From contig NC_079147.1 in assembly GCF_945859685.1 (NCBI RefSeq), positions 309,068,485-309,132,484 on the forward strand: 64,000 bases of DNA. The letters are read 5' to 3'. A program made the translations under genes and the position numbers. Of the stretch, positions 1-11,500 are shown piece after piece. How positions within the stretch are numbered: the stretch's first letter is position 1; each line of letters starts with the position of its first letter. The notes under the pieces were generated by a model, which ran no database searches, was not told the origin of the DNA, and was given only the letters and a program-made list of their open reading frames with translations. The stretch is from Eupeodes corollae (Eukaryota; Arthropoda; Insecta; Diptera; Syrphidae).

Positions 1-2045
1 AGAAATCATGTCAGCAATTGAGATTCTTCTACTACTAGGATTGCATTCTTTTTGAACGCCTCCATGACACTTTCAAAATGAAGCAATTTCATTGGTCAGA
101 GTACTAAATGGGAGATTGTGTGTGGTATTTGGCATATTTCTCACGTTTATAAATATCATGAGAAGAATATGGCTCTGCAAAAGCAATAGATATCAGTTCA
201 CTATAGTTAAATACTATAATTAAGTTTTATTATAAAAGGTGCATCAAAACACGTGACACTTAGTTGAAATCAAACAAACCTAATCTATTGATTCAACCCA
301 TTCATTTGAAATGTCATTAACTCAGAAGTCATATCGGTTTAACAGATAAAATCGGGTTGGTAGATCACTGGGCTCATGAGTCGATGAAGAACCCAGCAAA
401 CTGTGCTTCAATATGTGAACTGCAGGACACATGAACATCGACCTTTTGGACGCACAACGCAGTCCACGCTGTAAGATGCTAAAATATTTCATTAAAAAGG
501 TTATGTTTTTAATTTAGTACCTAACTTAATAAAACGGATTAACCAAATTTGTTCTAAAGCTGACAACACTTTAATCAGTTTATCAAGAGAATTGTACCAA
601 ATGTAGGTTAATTGTATTTTGGAGAGATCTAGAACTTTCATTTTAAATTAGAATAGAATTGCACCGGATAAGGCTAAATGCAACTAGGAACTATAATTCT
701 TAATTTCTTCTAGACAGAATTCTTCAAAAAAAAAAAAGCTTTCCTTTCCTTTGGAATCAATTGTTTTTCTCGAGTAATAAATTCTTCCTTTCACCGACAC
801 TAATCTATCATTCATAACCTAGTTTATATATTCTATACCTCAAGACATTCTTACCCATAAACTATACATATTTCTGAAAGTATCAGTATCATTCAAGCAA
901 GTCCCTCTCCAATCACCTTGTTCAACTATAAACCGATTTCCTCTGAGACTCTTATAGCAATATCGTATCACTTATTCACTTACCAAAACAGAACATATAA
1001 TTCAGAGACAGACAGCGAGCAGCATAATAGCAATAGCAACTGTCATGTCAAACTCAGAAAACTAAACTCAAATTCCCATTGTACGCAATTTATTCGCCCC
1101 AACTGAATGACATAACACCATTTCCATCATCGCCATTGCCGCTACGACTACGCCATCATCCAGCACTCGTCAATGTTAAATTTATGTTAATTTTACTATA
1201 TTACCGTTGGATAACCCTCGTCCCTCCCATCATTGGCATTATTCGACTCGGCTTTATAAGCGAAACCAAACCACCTGCAAGCCAGCAGCACACATCAATC
1301 ATTTTCTCCCAAGCATAATAGCAGCTCATCAGCTCCTGGTACCGCGCATTTATTTCTTCTCGGTGAAGTGTTTTTGGTGCTCCAGCCAGCACCGACCAGC
1401 TCCGCAAGACCGCACGAATTTCTTGCTTGCTTCTCCTTGAAGCACGATTTTTCAAATAAACGCGTACACCAATTCCTCCAACCTACCTATGCCGTTGTAT
1501 CATGCTATTTGTCTATTTGTTTGTTACTGCCAAACAAAACACTAAGCCAACAACAACAACAACCAACAATCCCAATCTGACAAGAGCAGTTGTAAGTAAT
1601 TGCAGTATGCGTGGGAAACACCGCTGCGCATTGTTCTACCATCATATTCTGATTTCTTCTTCCGAAAAAGGGGGCCAACTTTTGAAAATGCAAAAGCAAA
1701 ATGAAAACACAAAAAAATTGTTGGAAATATAATTCAAAATCAGATTACAACGTGGAGCGGTGCGAAGCGGCAAGGTGCGGTAGAGGGCGCAATGGTCGTG
1801 GTTTTTAATATTAGCTTTTTGCAAACTCTCGTCTTGCACAGCAAATCGAGCTCCATGATGCAAAAATCAGGTCCGTTGCTGGAGGGACAAACAAAAAAAA
1901 ACGCATGTAATCGAGAAATCGAGTCTGAACTCCCGACACCATTTGTAGTTAACTTGTACCTATAGAAAGAAGACTGAAATTCCACCATAGACTAAAAATA
2001 GGGTTGCCCTATGCCCAAATAGATTCTCTTTTATCGCTCCAAACA
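1..2045. other. gene-free stretch
   Basis: I see no gene here. The sequence is A+T-rich with short homopolymers, such as an A run near 727. The part from about 1040 to 1460 is richer in G+C and has short overlapping open frames on both strands that look like chance. A short CAA run lies near 1546-1563. No splice-bounded frame or inverted-repeat element was found. Confidence 0.5.
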
Positions 2046-3683
2046 TAGTTGTGTGTGGAGATATTAATTGCAACTTGCTAAATACTCGTTCCTCCACTTC
2101 CTTAATTGACAAATTTAAAAGTTTGAACCTTTTGCCTGTAAATGCGTCTACGGCAACTCACTTTGCAAATAATGAAACCTCCACTCTTCTTCACGTGTTC
2201 TTTGTTGGCAATGCCGAGAAAAACCTATTTTGCAACCAACTTTCCGCGTCATACCTGTCAAAAGTTTTCGAAAAGTCGATTTTAAAACAAATGCAAATGC
2301 AACAACCTAAATACAAACCGCCTTTTAAGCTCAAACCAATCAGGTTTTCGAGAAAACAGAAGTTGCAAAACTGCTCTTCTTTTTGTTGTAGATGATATTC
2401 CAAGATCGATGGACACTAATTGTGTTACTTTTTTAACGTTGCTGGACTTTTCCAAAGCGTTTGACACGGTTGATCACTTTACACTTTGTAAAAAGCTTAG
2501 AGATGATTTCGGGTTTTCTTCTTATGCAGTAAAACTCATACTTAACCGATCGTCAGCAATGAGTGACTGTGAGAAGCCAGTTGTCGTCATATCTTGCAGT
2601 CTCGCAAGAGTGCCACAGGGTTCCATTCTCGGGCCGCTGTTATTGTCGCTATATGTCAATGAAATTCCTCATCTAGTTAAGTCCTGCAACGTTCATATGT
2701 TCGCAGACTACGTCCAATTATACATATGCAGTCCGTTTGATGCCATAAGTAATGCTATCAGCCATATAAATGAAGATGAAGACCTAGAAATTATTCTGCA
2801 GAACCTGGATAAGTCAAAGACACTATGCATTTACAAACGTATCTTGGTTAGTTTTCCACCAGTTCAACTCGGTAGATCGACCATTGATTATGTGCATTCT
2901 GCCAGGATAATTCTGGGGATAATTTTCAACAAAACTTTAACTTGGACTAATCATGCAGCTACCACAATTGGTAAATTATATAGTGCCTTGCGCCCATTAT
3001 GGTCAACCCAAAAGTATGTTCCTGTCAAAACTAAGATGTTGCTTGTCAAAGCACTACTGCTATCCATTTTGTTGTACGGATGTGAAGTTTTCTATAGTGT
3101 TGACTCCTCAACAAGACGAAAACTTAATGTCATAAACAACAATCTTGCAAGATACATCTTCAATATAAGATATTTCGAGCATATTTCTAGTCACTCAAAA
3201 CAATAAATGGTACTGACTTTCGATAATCTCTTAAAGTTTGGGTCACTTATCCATTTACATGTAATTATGCAGTCTCGTCAACCTGAGTACCTGTACAACC
3301 GATTAGTTTTTGGAAGTTCACTTAGAACCGCAGTCCTAATTCAACCCAGATTTTATTGCCTGCAATCAGAGCGTACGTTTTTTGTCCATGCCACTCAATT
3401 ATGGAACACTTTACCAACTACGATCAGAAGCATCATTAACGCGAACACATTCAAAAACCGTCTTTTTAAACACTTGGCCCGTAATACTTAAGCAAAAAGA
3501 ATAAAATTGAATATTTTCAATTTCTATTAACACAGACTTAAAATTAATTTATTATTATCTATATCTTGCTTTGTTAAACATTTTCGAACATTCTTAAATA
3601 TTGTAAAGCCTTCACTTATAATAAGATTGTAATCTTATTGTGAAATTGTCATTAATAAATACGAATCAAAAATCAAATCAAAT
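2046..3683 (+). pseudogene. LINE family A copy 1, internally deleted and decayed
   Basis: This is a remnant of a non-LTR retrotransposon polyprotein (endonuclease plus reverse transcriptase). It begins with the end of an EEP-type endonuclease (VVCGDINCNLL near 2051), then jumps to RT text (LSKVFEKSILKQ near 2250), so the region between is deleted. RT continues from about 2409 with LLDFSKAFDTVDH, then VPQGSILGPLL. The catalytic box reads FADY instead of YADD, so the enzyme is dead. The post-RT region (LLYGCEVF, RRKLNVINNNLARYIF) runs past a stop at about 3204 to TQLWNTLPTTI near 3400. An A+T-rich 3' end of AATCAAA repeats leads into a SINE. Two related copies lie at 5570-6998 and 60480-61615. 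The motifs fit the Jockey/CR1 group broadly; I cannot fix the clade. Confidence 0.85.
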
Positions 3684-3990
3684 GGGGTGGCGCAACAGTC
3701 CGTTGTGAACCATGGCCTAGTGACTTACAACTCTCAACCATTCCTGTGTGCGAGTACTGTTGTCAGGAAGGAACCTACAATTTAAGGCCGAATCCGAACG
3801 GCTAGTTTGAGAAAGCACTTTTTCATGACAAGAATTACTCTTGAAGGATTTGTCAATTCCTCGCAAGATTCAGTACCCGCGAAAATAAATTTTTTTAAAT
3901 TAAGGTGGCACAGGCAGGGATTGAACCCTAGACCCCTTGCATGACAGTCCAACGCACTAACCATCATGCCACACTAACCATCATGCCACG
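3684..3990 (-). mobile_element. tRNA-derived SINE, copy S1
   Basis: This belongs to a SINE family with seven copies in the window. Read on the minus strand, it starts with a tRNA-like head at the right end: an A-box-like TGGCATGATGGTTAGTG and a B-box-like GGTTCAATCCC, as needed for RNA polymerase III. A body of about 200 bp follows, ending in GGACTGTTGCGCCACCCC. The head region has a short duplication at about 3959-3985, where the CACTAACCATCATGCCAC text is repeated. It sits directly against the 3' end of LINE A copy 1. Confidence 0.85.
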
Positions 3991-5569
3991 TTTGGTAACG
4001 CATAGTTTCACGTTACGAACCCGCGAATTGGCTTCCAAAATCATGCGATTTAGAGACGCTTGACTATTTTCTGTGTGAACTAGTCGCTAGTCTATGAAGA
4101 TAGGTCTGGAGCAATTTACCTCTTTAAAGACAACATTTGCTACTTTATTGCTGATATACGCATCACTGATTAGACTACGTCCAGTCAGCCATGGCAGTCA
4201 TATGATCAGCAATCACATTTAATGTTTACAATTCCAGAAGATTATCTTTGAATAAAGTAAATTCAATTTCAACTTCAAAAAAATGTATATGCTTTAATCC
4301 AGTTCAAAGATCAATACCCTAAAAACAATCCTCTGACATATTGAATTAAAAACAGGGTTGCCTGATGCTCAGATTTGTCCAGAGTAACCTTGTAACATTA
4401 AAACACAGATAATAAATTTATTATCTGTGATTAAAGGGTTTCGCGTAAAAGCCTAAACTATATTCTTTCTTAAACTCAATCATTGAACCTTCAACACTTC
4501 TAGAAAAATTTGTCTCACTACGGCCCTGCAAAGGCACCCACCAGCAGCACCTACCGATACCAGCACTTTTTGTCTGACTGCAAAACTGAATGCATTCATC
4601 AGAGATTCAAAGGCTCGACGATGCGATGCAATTCCACGCAATGCATTCAAATTCAGGCGGACCACAGTACCACTGTTCCACAGAGGCATAGACGACGAAC
4701 GATGACGACTAGGGCGACACGACGCGGACGGACGGTTAAAGAAATATACGGATACGGGGATAAACAAAGGCGATATTCCTCAGTGCAGAGCTGTAATTCA
4801 ATTCAGTTCGCATTCGTATTCGCAATTCGCAGTTAAATTATGTTGCTGGGCTGCAGAACTGACGTCGTCGGTCGACGTTGGAGTCGGAGTCGACGTTGTT
4901 GCTTCTCCGCTGCTGCTGCTGCTTGCTGCTTCTGTTTCTGTTTCTGTTTCTGGTTTTGTTGATGATTATAATGGTGTTGATGTTGATGCTACTGGCTGCG
5001 CTGTATTTCAGCGCTTTGTTCTGTCGAGCATGCGATCTGCTTTTGCATGCATCCGCGGGCATTGTTTATGCAGACATTTCCTTTTTTTAATTTTTCATTT
5101 GTTTTTTTTTAACAAGAAAAGTTTAAAATTGTTATTTTATTTTACACAATGTTGCTGTGAGTCATTATGATGCAGGCTGCAGGCAGTTGAAAGACATCAC
5201 TTGGCTCAGCATTACAAACAACAAAATGATCTCAAAACATAAATGTAAAACAAAATTGACTTAAATTTATGAGGATTAATTACAATGTAAAGTTGGAATG
5301 AATAAAAAATTGGCTTGAAGATGAGCGAAGTGCGTGATGAAATTGTTGATTATCATACCACCAATACGAATGGCTGAAGCTTATCATGATGAACATTTGA
5401 ATATGGGTATAACTCTTTGTGCGTGCATCGTTTCCTCAAAGCCAGGTTTATTTACATGCATTATAATTAATAGTCGTTTGTATCGTTTTTGACTTACACA
5501 GAATTTCTAAGAAGAATCTAAAATTTATTATGTCTGAAGATACGAGTACCTTTCTTGGAGATAATTAAC
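3991..5569. other. gene-free stretch with CTG-type simple repeats
   Basis: No supported gene. From about 4500 to 5060 the sequence is G+C-richer, with CTG/CTT-type triplet and TTTCTG hexamer runs at about 4908-4956. The open frames here (up to 108 codons) are low-complexity or basic and match nothing I know. Text at 4795-4835 resembles insect initiator regions (TCAGTTCGCA) but there is no downstream coding support. Confidence 0.45.
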
Positions 5570-6998
5570 TACGGAGAAATCGTTTTAAACTTTTTGTATT
5601 AATAAATCTGGGAAAAAATTATGGAAAAACCTACGTGAAATTGGTATTGGCAAACAATCTAAAAAAGCCTGTTGGTGACCTCGATTGTGATGCTCTCAAC
5701 AACAAGTTTACGTCCAACGCCCCTAAACGTTGCCTTACCCCTTCATTCCCTTACTGAGGAGGAACCAACTGCTATTAAACTGGTCTCTGGGTTGTATAAC
5801 AGTACAAGTAAATCTAATGCTACTGGCCTGGACCAAATGGACCCTAAGTTCTTGAGACTATTGCTTCCATATAAACGTCGCTTTAGAATGGAAGAAGGCT
5901 AAGATTATTCCCATACCCAAAAAACACACAGGTACTGCTGCAGAATTTCGGCCGATTGCCATTCTTCCGTTTCTTTCGAAGGTGTTTGAAAAAACTGTTC
6001 TTGGGCAGATCCAAAAATATCTTACAATCAACAACCTGTTAAGTACCTGTCAGTCTGGTTTTCGACCTAAGCGCAGCTGCAAATCCGCCTTACTTTTTGT
6101 AACTTATGAAATAAGAATGGCAATGGACAGTGATCATGTTACATTGCTAACACTGTTAGATTATTTAAAGGCTTTTGATACTGTTAACCACTTAATTATT
6201 TGTAGAAAGCTGCGAATTAACTTTGGGGTTTCTTTAGAGTCCTGTAAGCTTGTTCATTCGTTTCTTAGCGGAAGGCAACAATGTGTAGTGGCCAATGGAT
6301 ACTCGTCCACATTTCTCAATGCTTTGAGTGGAGTGCCACAGGGATCTATCCTTGGACCAATCCTCTTCTCACTTTACATAAATGAGTTAGCACAAATTGC
6401 TAAACACTGTTTAATTCATCTCTATGCTGATGATGTGCAGCTCCTGATAAGTGGACCGTTTGGGGCTAAAAATGATGCCGAGGATCTGCTCCGCATTTCA
6501 TAGTGGTCAAAAAAGAACGATCTCCGCCTTAACCCTATCTATCGCAAAAACTATGATTTATCGAGTTTAAACCTGTTGAAACTTGACGACGAAACCATTG
6601 AATGTTCAATCGCACTCTCACATGGGATGACCACCTTAATAGTGCCATTGGTAAATTCTATGGAAGTCTTCGCCTTCTTCAAGTCACTTAAAATTTCATC
6701 CCGATCAAAACTAAACTGCTACTTGCTAAGACCCTTATACTACCAATTTTGCTGTATGGATGTGAAATCTTTTGTAAACTAGACTGTGTGACAAGCCGCA
6801 AATTAAATGTTGCTTATAACATTATTGCCTGCTTTATTTATAATCTACGTCGTTATGATCACATATCCATTTTTGCTTTACGGATTTCTGGTTGTAGCTT
6901 AGACAGCTTGATAAACTTTCGCTCTCTGAGTTACCTGCATGAAATCATCCGAACATAACAACCCGATTATCTATACGGTAAGCTGAATTTTAATCAAT
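5570..6998 (+). pseudogene. LINE family A copy 2, interrupted by repeat X
   Basis: This is the second copy of LINE family A. It starts in the linker before RT (text like NATGLDQMDPKFLRLLLP near 5815) and runs through EFRPIAILPFLSKVFEKTVLGQIQ, the segment FRPKRSCKSALL, LLDYLKAFDTVNH, GVPQGSILGPILFSLYINE, and an intact LYADDVQLLI box near 6421. Stops and frameshifts then break it at about 6501, 6575 and 6750. The post-RT text GCEIFCKLDCVTSRKLNV matches copy 1. Reading ends at QPDYLYGKLNFN, which aligns with the matching place in copy 1, and at 6998 the sequence changes abruptly to repeat X. The reverse transcriptase would have made cDNA directly at a nicked target; this copy is defective. Confidence 0.85.
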
Positions 6999-7986
6999 TT
7001 TTACCAAATTTGCGTACTATTTTTTGTATATTTTACTTTTTATGAAAAAACGGACTGTTGGATTTTTATATAGAACTTACTGCATATCGAAAACAATATT
7101 TTCTGTGAAATAAAATAAGTTTAAAGCCAATATCTAAAATTTTTGAAAAGATATTTGAGTCGAAAATCAATCTTATTAAAAACAACTTTTATTATTTTTT
7201 TTTTTAGGTTCTTATTTTTTGTAAAAAAAACTGTCAATTCGATTTTTCTCAAAATTTTTAGAATGTTGAAAGAATATTTCTTAAAAGATAAAATAAGTTT
7301 AAAGCCTAAATTTCAAGTTTTTGAAAGGATATTTGAAAAGATATTCAATTTTTACCAACTTTGAGTAATGTTTTTTTTAGATTTTTATTTTTTATAAAAA
7401 AAACTGTCAATTCGATTTTTCTCAAAATTTTATCAGATGTCAAAAACATTATTCTTCGTTGCACAAAATTGTTTTGGAGATGAAATCATATTTTAGTCGT
7501 AAGATTTTGTTGGTGACAATTTTTTGTTTCTGTTCTTTTGATTTATAAAAAAACCGTTAATCCATTTATCTTTTCAAAAAATATACTTATTTGAAATCAC
7601 GATATAATATATTATATAAAATTTAATTCAAGTCTCTAGCGTTTTTGGTTCGTAAGATATTTGGGGTTAACCAAAATGTGTATGTATAAAATGTAAAAAA
7701 AGCACAAACGCAATTTTCTTGAGAGCCCTTTCTACATCTTTTTGCCTTTTTATCTGTGTAACAAAATTTATTTGAAGTCGATATCTCTTCTGGTTCTTGA
7801 GCTATAGACGACGAAAAAAACGTCGAGAACGTAACTACGGACGTACAAACGTACGTACACACGCACGCACAGACATCTTTCTAAAAATCTTTTATTTCGA
7901 CTCTAGGGACCTTGAAACGTCGATAAATGTCAAAATTTTTAATTTGACAAATCGGACCCATTACAATAACTTCCTATGGGAAGTTA
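6999..7986 (+). repeat. unnamed modular repeat X, copy 1
   Basis: This is one of two copies of an unclassified interspersed repeat; the other is on the minus strand at about 51190-51985. The first half has degenerate modules of about 165-175 bp that each carry a TTTTTACCAA-like start, a long T run with TTTTTATAAAAAAA, then ACTGTCAATTCGATTTTT. The second half is more conserved and contains an alternating GTACGTAC-rich patch (near 7840-7865), then the shared segment CTTGAAACGTCGA and CAAATCGGACCCATTACAAT. No open frame of note. Both copies start at the same text, which marks a real left boundary. In this copy the left edge cuts LINE A copy 2. Confidence 0.75.
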
Positions 7987-8799
7987 ATAAAGACATTAAA
8001 CCTCTCAAAACAATATTTTGACTATTATGGAAGTTCTCGAATTATATTTGTTCATATGTTACGTAGAGGAGGGAAAGAGAACTTCCTTAAAGTCAGTTTC
8101 GAATACAGGAGTGCTTATAAAGCTGAGTTTTTTTATTATTGTCAATAGCTGTGCAAAACTTTGTTAGTTTCATGTCCTTAAAGTTTTAAAAAGCTATCGC
8201 TTTTTTCTTATTAATATTTCTTACATTTCAAAAATATATCCACCTCTTTTGCTTCAAATTTTTAAGTATACAGTTCACACTACCTTACCATTTGTAACAC
8301 AAAACAATAATCTACCCGTTATCGACATAATGGAACTTGTTTATAAGGTTCTTAACAAATAACCCAAAACACAATACAAAAAATCCAAATTGGGTCAAGA
8401 AAAATTGAACTTTCAATCTAGAGCACGAAAATACAAAACCACACTCGATATTACTAGTTACATATGTGCAGTTAAGTTTAAGCTGTTCGTAAATGCTGCT
8501 TCTTTTTGACATATTTAAAGAGTTTCTAACCAAGCTTAGACAAATTATTTACGCTGCTATAACTGAGCCAAAGTAGCTTGATTAGTTCCGTCGCTTAAAA
8601 TATGTTGAAGAAAGTTCATGTAAAAATACTTACAAAAACCCTGAAATAGAGGTTTGATAAGATCCCGTGATAAGCGGAGATTTTTTCTAAAAAAAAATTA
8701 AAACTCTAAAACCATTACACAACTAGTTTTGCTGTAAAAGTAAAAGTTTTCATTTGGTGTTGGTGAACCCTTTTTCCAAAGTAGATATAAAATTTCTCA
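7987..8799. other. gene-free stretch
   Basis: A+T-rich sequence between repeat X and LINE B. No gene, terminal repeat or tandem array was seen. The left part may be the right-hand flank of repeat X. Confidence 0.4.
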
Positions 8800-10399
8800 A
8801 ACATTTTTCAGCCCTTCTGTAAATCTTGCCTCCAATTTGTGCTCTACGCGATTTCGTGGCCATACTCACTAACTATTCCCTGTAACCACTAATAGAGACG
8901 ATAGTGTTATTTGGTTATTATGTTTACTTTCTTAACTTTAGTTGGCGATAGAAGTACAACATTCTGTAAGCTTTTTCATCTGTCCTACTCCTCAGGTCTC
9001 GTTCCGAGAGGATGGAAAACTGCATTTGTCCAGCCTATTCCCAAGAAAGGCGAATCTTCCTCACCCTCTAATTACCGACCGATTGCACTTTCGTCCCCCC
9101 CTTTCCAAGGTCATGGAAACGCAAGAAATATCTCGAAGACCGACAATACGGCTTTCGTAGCAATAGGTCCACTGGTGATCTCATGGTTCATCTCACCGAA
9201 TAATGGAACAAATCCTTACATAGTTTTGGAGAAAGTAAGATTATTGCACTTGCTATTTCAAAAGCATTTGATAGGGTTTGGCATCAGGCTCTCTTATCAA
9301 AAATGTGTGCTTTCGGTTTTCTTGAATCCCTCCTTCATTGGATTAGTAATTACCTTTCGAATCGTTTAATACAAGTTGTATTGGATGGATTCAAGTCTGA
9401 AAACCACAAAATAAATGCTGGTGTGCCCCAGGGCTCTGTTCTATCTCCAACACTCTTTCTCATTTTTATTAATGATCTCCTGTCTGCAACATCTAATCCA
9501 ATATATTGTTTCGCTGACGATAGTACTCTTAGCTTTTCATATTCGTTTTCAGATTCGCACCCCTCTTCTTCGGATGTGGAACTGCAACGACAAAATATGA
9601 TAAGCTCATTAAATTCCGACCTAAACAGCATTGTACAATGGGGATAAGAAACCGCGTGGAATTTAATGCTTCGAAAACGCAATGCTGCCTTAAATCGTTA
9701 AAGCGAAATAAACCCCCCTTGCCATTACCTATAAATGGCACTTGCATCGAGGAAACTGAACATCTCGATATTCTCGGTATGTGTATCACCAACCACCTTT
9801 TGGGGAACGATCACATACAAGATGTCGCCAAAAATGCCACAAGATGTTTGGGTTTTTTAAGGCGATGCAAGCAGTCTTTCTCCCCCTCTGATCTGGCTGT
9901 TATTTGCAAGACTTATATACGTATAAAACTTGAGTATAACTCCCACATCTGGGCTGGTGCTCCCGCAACTTACTTAAGCCTATTGGATAGTATTTAACGT
10001 AGAGCATTTAGATTGATTGGTGATATTACCATCATAAGATCATTAACGTCACTTGAACATCGTCGAAATGTTTCTTGTCTCACCCTCTTTTACCGTTATT
10101 TTAATGGTTTACGCTCTAGAGAAATATCCAGCTGCATTCCTCCCCTTAAACAGTTCAACCGTAATACTCGCGCTTCTAGAAATGCTCATCAATATACTCT
10201 CGAGCCCAACTTCGGTCGTACTGTCAAGTACAGAGATTCGTTCTTAGCCGTACTACGCGAATGTGGAATGCCTTGCCACACTCTGTCTTCCTCAGCTATT
10301 GCAATATTCAGGAATTCAAAACCAATGTGCACCGACACACTGTGTCTGCATAATAAGGGTAGTTATCCCTTTGAGTGTGCGCTTATTAAAAAAAAAAAT
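8800..10399 (+). pseudogene. LINE family B copy 1, RT and 3' region
   Basis: This is a degenerate non-LTR retrotransposon of a second lineage. RT text begins near 8960 (LFHLSYSSGLVPRGWKTAF, then VQPIPKKGESSSPSNYRPIAL), continues in shifted frames with RQYGFRSNRSTGDLM and ISKAFDRVWHQALLSKMCAF, and has GVPQGSVLSPTLFLIFINDLL at about 9420. The catalytic box is FADDSTL (9510-9530), so both aspartates remain. After a stop at about 9645 the post-RT domain continues (ASKTQCCL, LDILGMCI, LGFLRRCKQSFSPSDL, LEYNSHIWAGAP), and after another stop near 9996, RRAFRLIGD and SLEHRRNVSCLTLFYRYF. It ends at an A run (10388-10399). The family belongs to the Jockey-like group as far as the motifs allow. At least three frameshifts and several stops make it inactive. 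Confidence 0.85.
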
Positions 10400-10524
10400 T
10401 TTAGCTTGATGTCTCTAATTTCAAATAGCAAGTCGGCGAGTTTATCGGCCGTTGCGTTTAAAACCTTGCGAGCTGGAGCTTCAAAGTTCATTTCTTCAAC
10501 CCCAGCTGCAGCCTCTCGCACTTT
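10395..10524 (-). other. short open frame rich in charged helix-like residues, unidentified
   Basis: On the minus strand a frame of about 43 codons stays open and reads KKVREAAAGVEEMNFEAPAR followed by KVLNATADKLADLLFEIRDI. It looks like a soluble helical or coiled-coil segment rather than random A+T-rich translation. It lies between LINE B and a reverse-strand RTE-like fragment, so an ORF1 (gag-like) piece of a retrotransposon is one possibility. I do not recognise it, and no start codon or splice site defines its ends. Confidence 0.3.
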
Positions 10525-10525
10525 T

Positions 10526-10760
10526 TTAACCAGTGGTTAGTAGCTCATTGAATCGTCTCCGCCACATGTTATTTTTTGTGTGGACACAAATCGTTCCATA
10601 AAGATCGTACAGCAAAACTAGAATGATGAGAGTTTTGTACAGGGTCCGCTTGGTACTTCGTGCTAGGAACTTATTTCTTAATTCCTTACTTAGGCCAAAG
10701 AAACAATGCTTATCTAGAGTTTTTCTATGCTTGATAATGAACACTGATGTCTTTTTCTAA
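10526..10760 (-). pseudogene. RTE-like LINE fragment, post-RT region
   Basis: The minus-strand frame from 10744 reads KHCFFGLSKELRNKFLARST then KRTLYKTLIILVLLYD. This is the stretch after the RT catalytic core in the same LINE type seen at 30906-31907, where the matching text is NRCFFGLRKQL. Only about 70 codons remain, ending at a stop. The RT core, endonuclease and 3' end are missing. Confidence 0.6.
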
Positions 10761-10765
10761 ACCTA

Positions 10766-11500
10766 GGTGATCTGCCTATTATTTATAAAACTTATGAATG
10801 TACGTCCAAAGTGAGTACAGCTTCCATTTTCGGGCTGCGCTCCCAGTAACCTTCGTAAGTCTTAGACAATATTCAAAGGAAAGCGTTAAAAGAGACTAAA
10901 TAAATAAACTGAGCGGCGCAACAGTCCGTTGATAGTGAGTAACGTTGTCAGGAATTGAGGTGACCTACAGTTTTAAGCCGAATCCGAACGGCTTATTTGA
11001 GAAAGCACTTTTCAAGACAAGAATTACCTTTGAAGAATTTCTTAATTCCTCGCAAAAGGCAGTAGCCGTGACTTTAGATGTCATAGGCAGCGATTTAACC
11101 CAAGACCTCTGGCATGACGGTCCAAAGCACTAACCATCATACCACGGGTAATAGTGACTGGAAAAAGGATAACTAACTACCTAACTACCAGTTATCAGTT
11201 ATCTAATGGATTGAGCTTTAGCTAAATAGCCATTTGCATTAATTTCCTTAATTATAATTTAACTAAAATATTCGATCCTCCAAGAATGTTAAGCAGTGCA
11301 CCCTCAAGTGTAACTGGAGTTGTCAAGTTTAGAGATTTATTCTAGAGCTACACTACGTGAATGTGGAATGCTTTACCACACTATATTGTTCCTTGTCATT
11401 AATCATTAACAGCAATTCAACACTTCGAACCCGGAATTTTCTTTTCAAAACCTTTCTTTCTGTCCCTATGTTCACACTGTGGACTTGACATAAGAAGGCT
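10766..11500 (+). pseudogene. LINE family B copy 2, 3' fragment split by a SINE
   Basis: Text at 10775-10893 (IYKTYECTSKVSTASIFGLR, then VLDNIQRKALK) aligns with the post-RT region of LINE B copy 1 at about 9900-10000. After the SINE at 10898-11150, text at about 11300-11400 matches copy 1 again: the DNA around GAATGTGGAATGC and TTACCACAC parallels 10258-10280, and WNALPHYIVP marks the C-terminal end. The pieces are colinear, so the SINE landed inside this copy. The reading frame is broken throughout. Confidence 0.6.
10898..11150 (-). mobile_element. tRNA-derived SINE, copy S2
   Basis: SINE of the same family as S1. The tail side at the left has AAATAAATAAA followed by GCGGCGCAACAGTCCGTTG. 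The tRNA-like head at the right ends in ACCATCATACCACGGGTA. The B box is decayed (GGTTAAATC on the minus strand). It is shorter in the middle than S6. It interrupts LINE B copy 2. Confidence 0.8.

Noticed and set aside
236..260. GGTGCATC words near 236, 38763 and 42243 as ends of a repeat family
   Set aside because: Only about 9-17 bp agree and no paired end or TSD could be found.
4510..4836. 108-codon frame in a CAG/CTG-rich region
   Set aside because: Arg/Thr/Ser-rich low-complexity translation with no conserved motif; an opposite-strand frame of similar length overlaps it.
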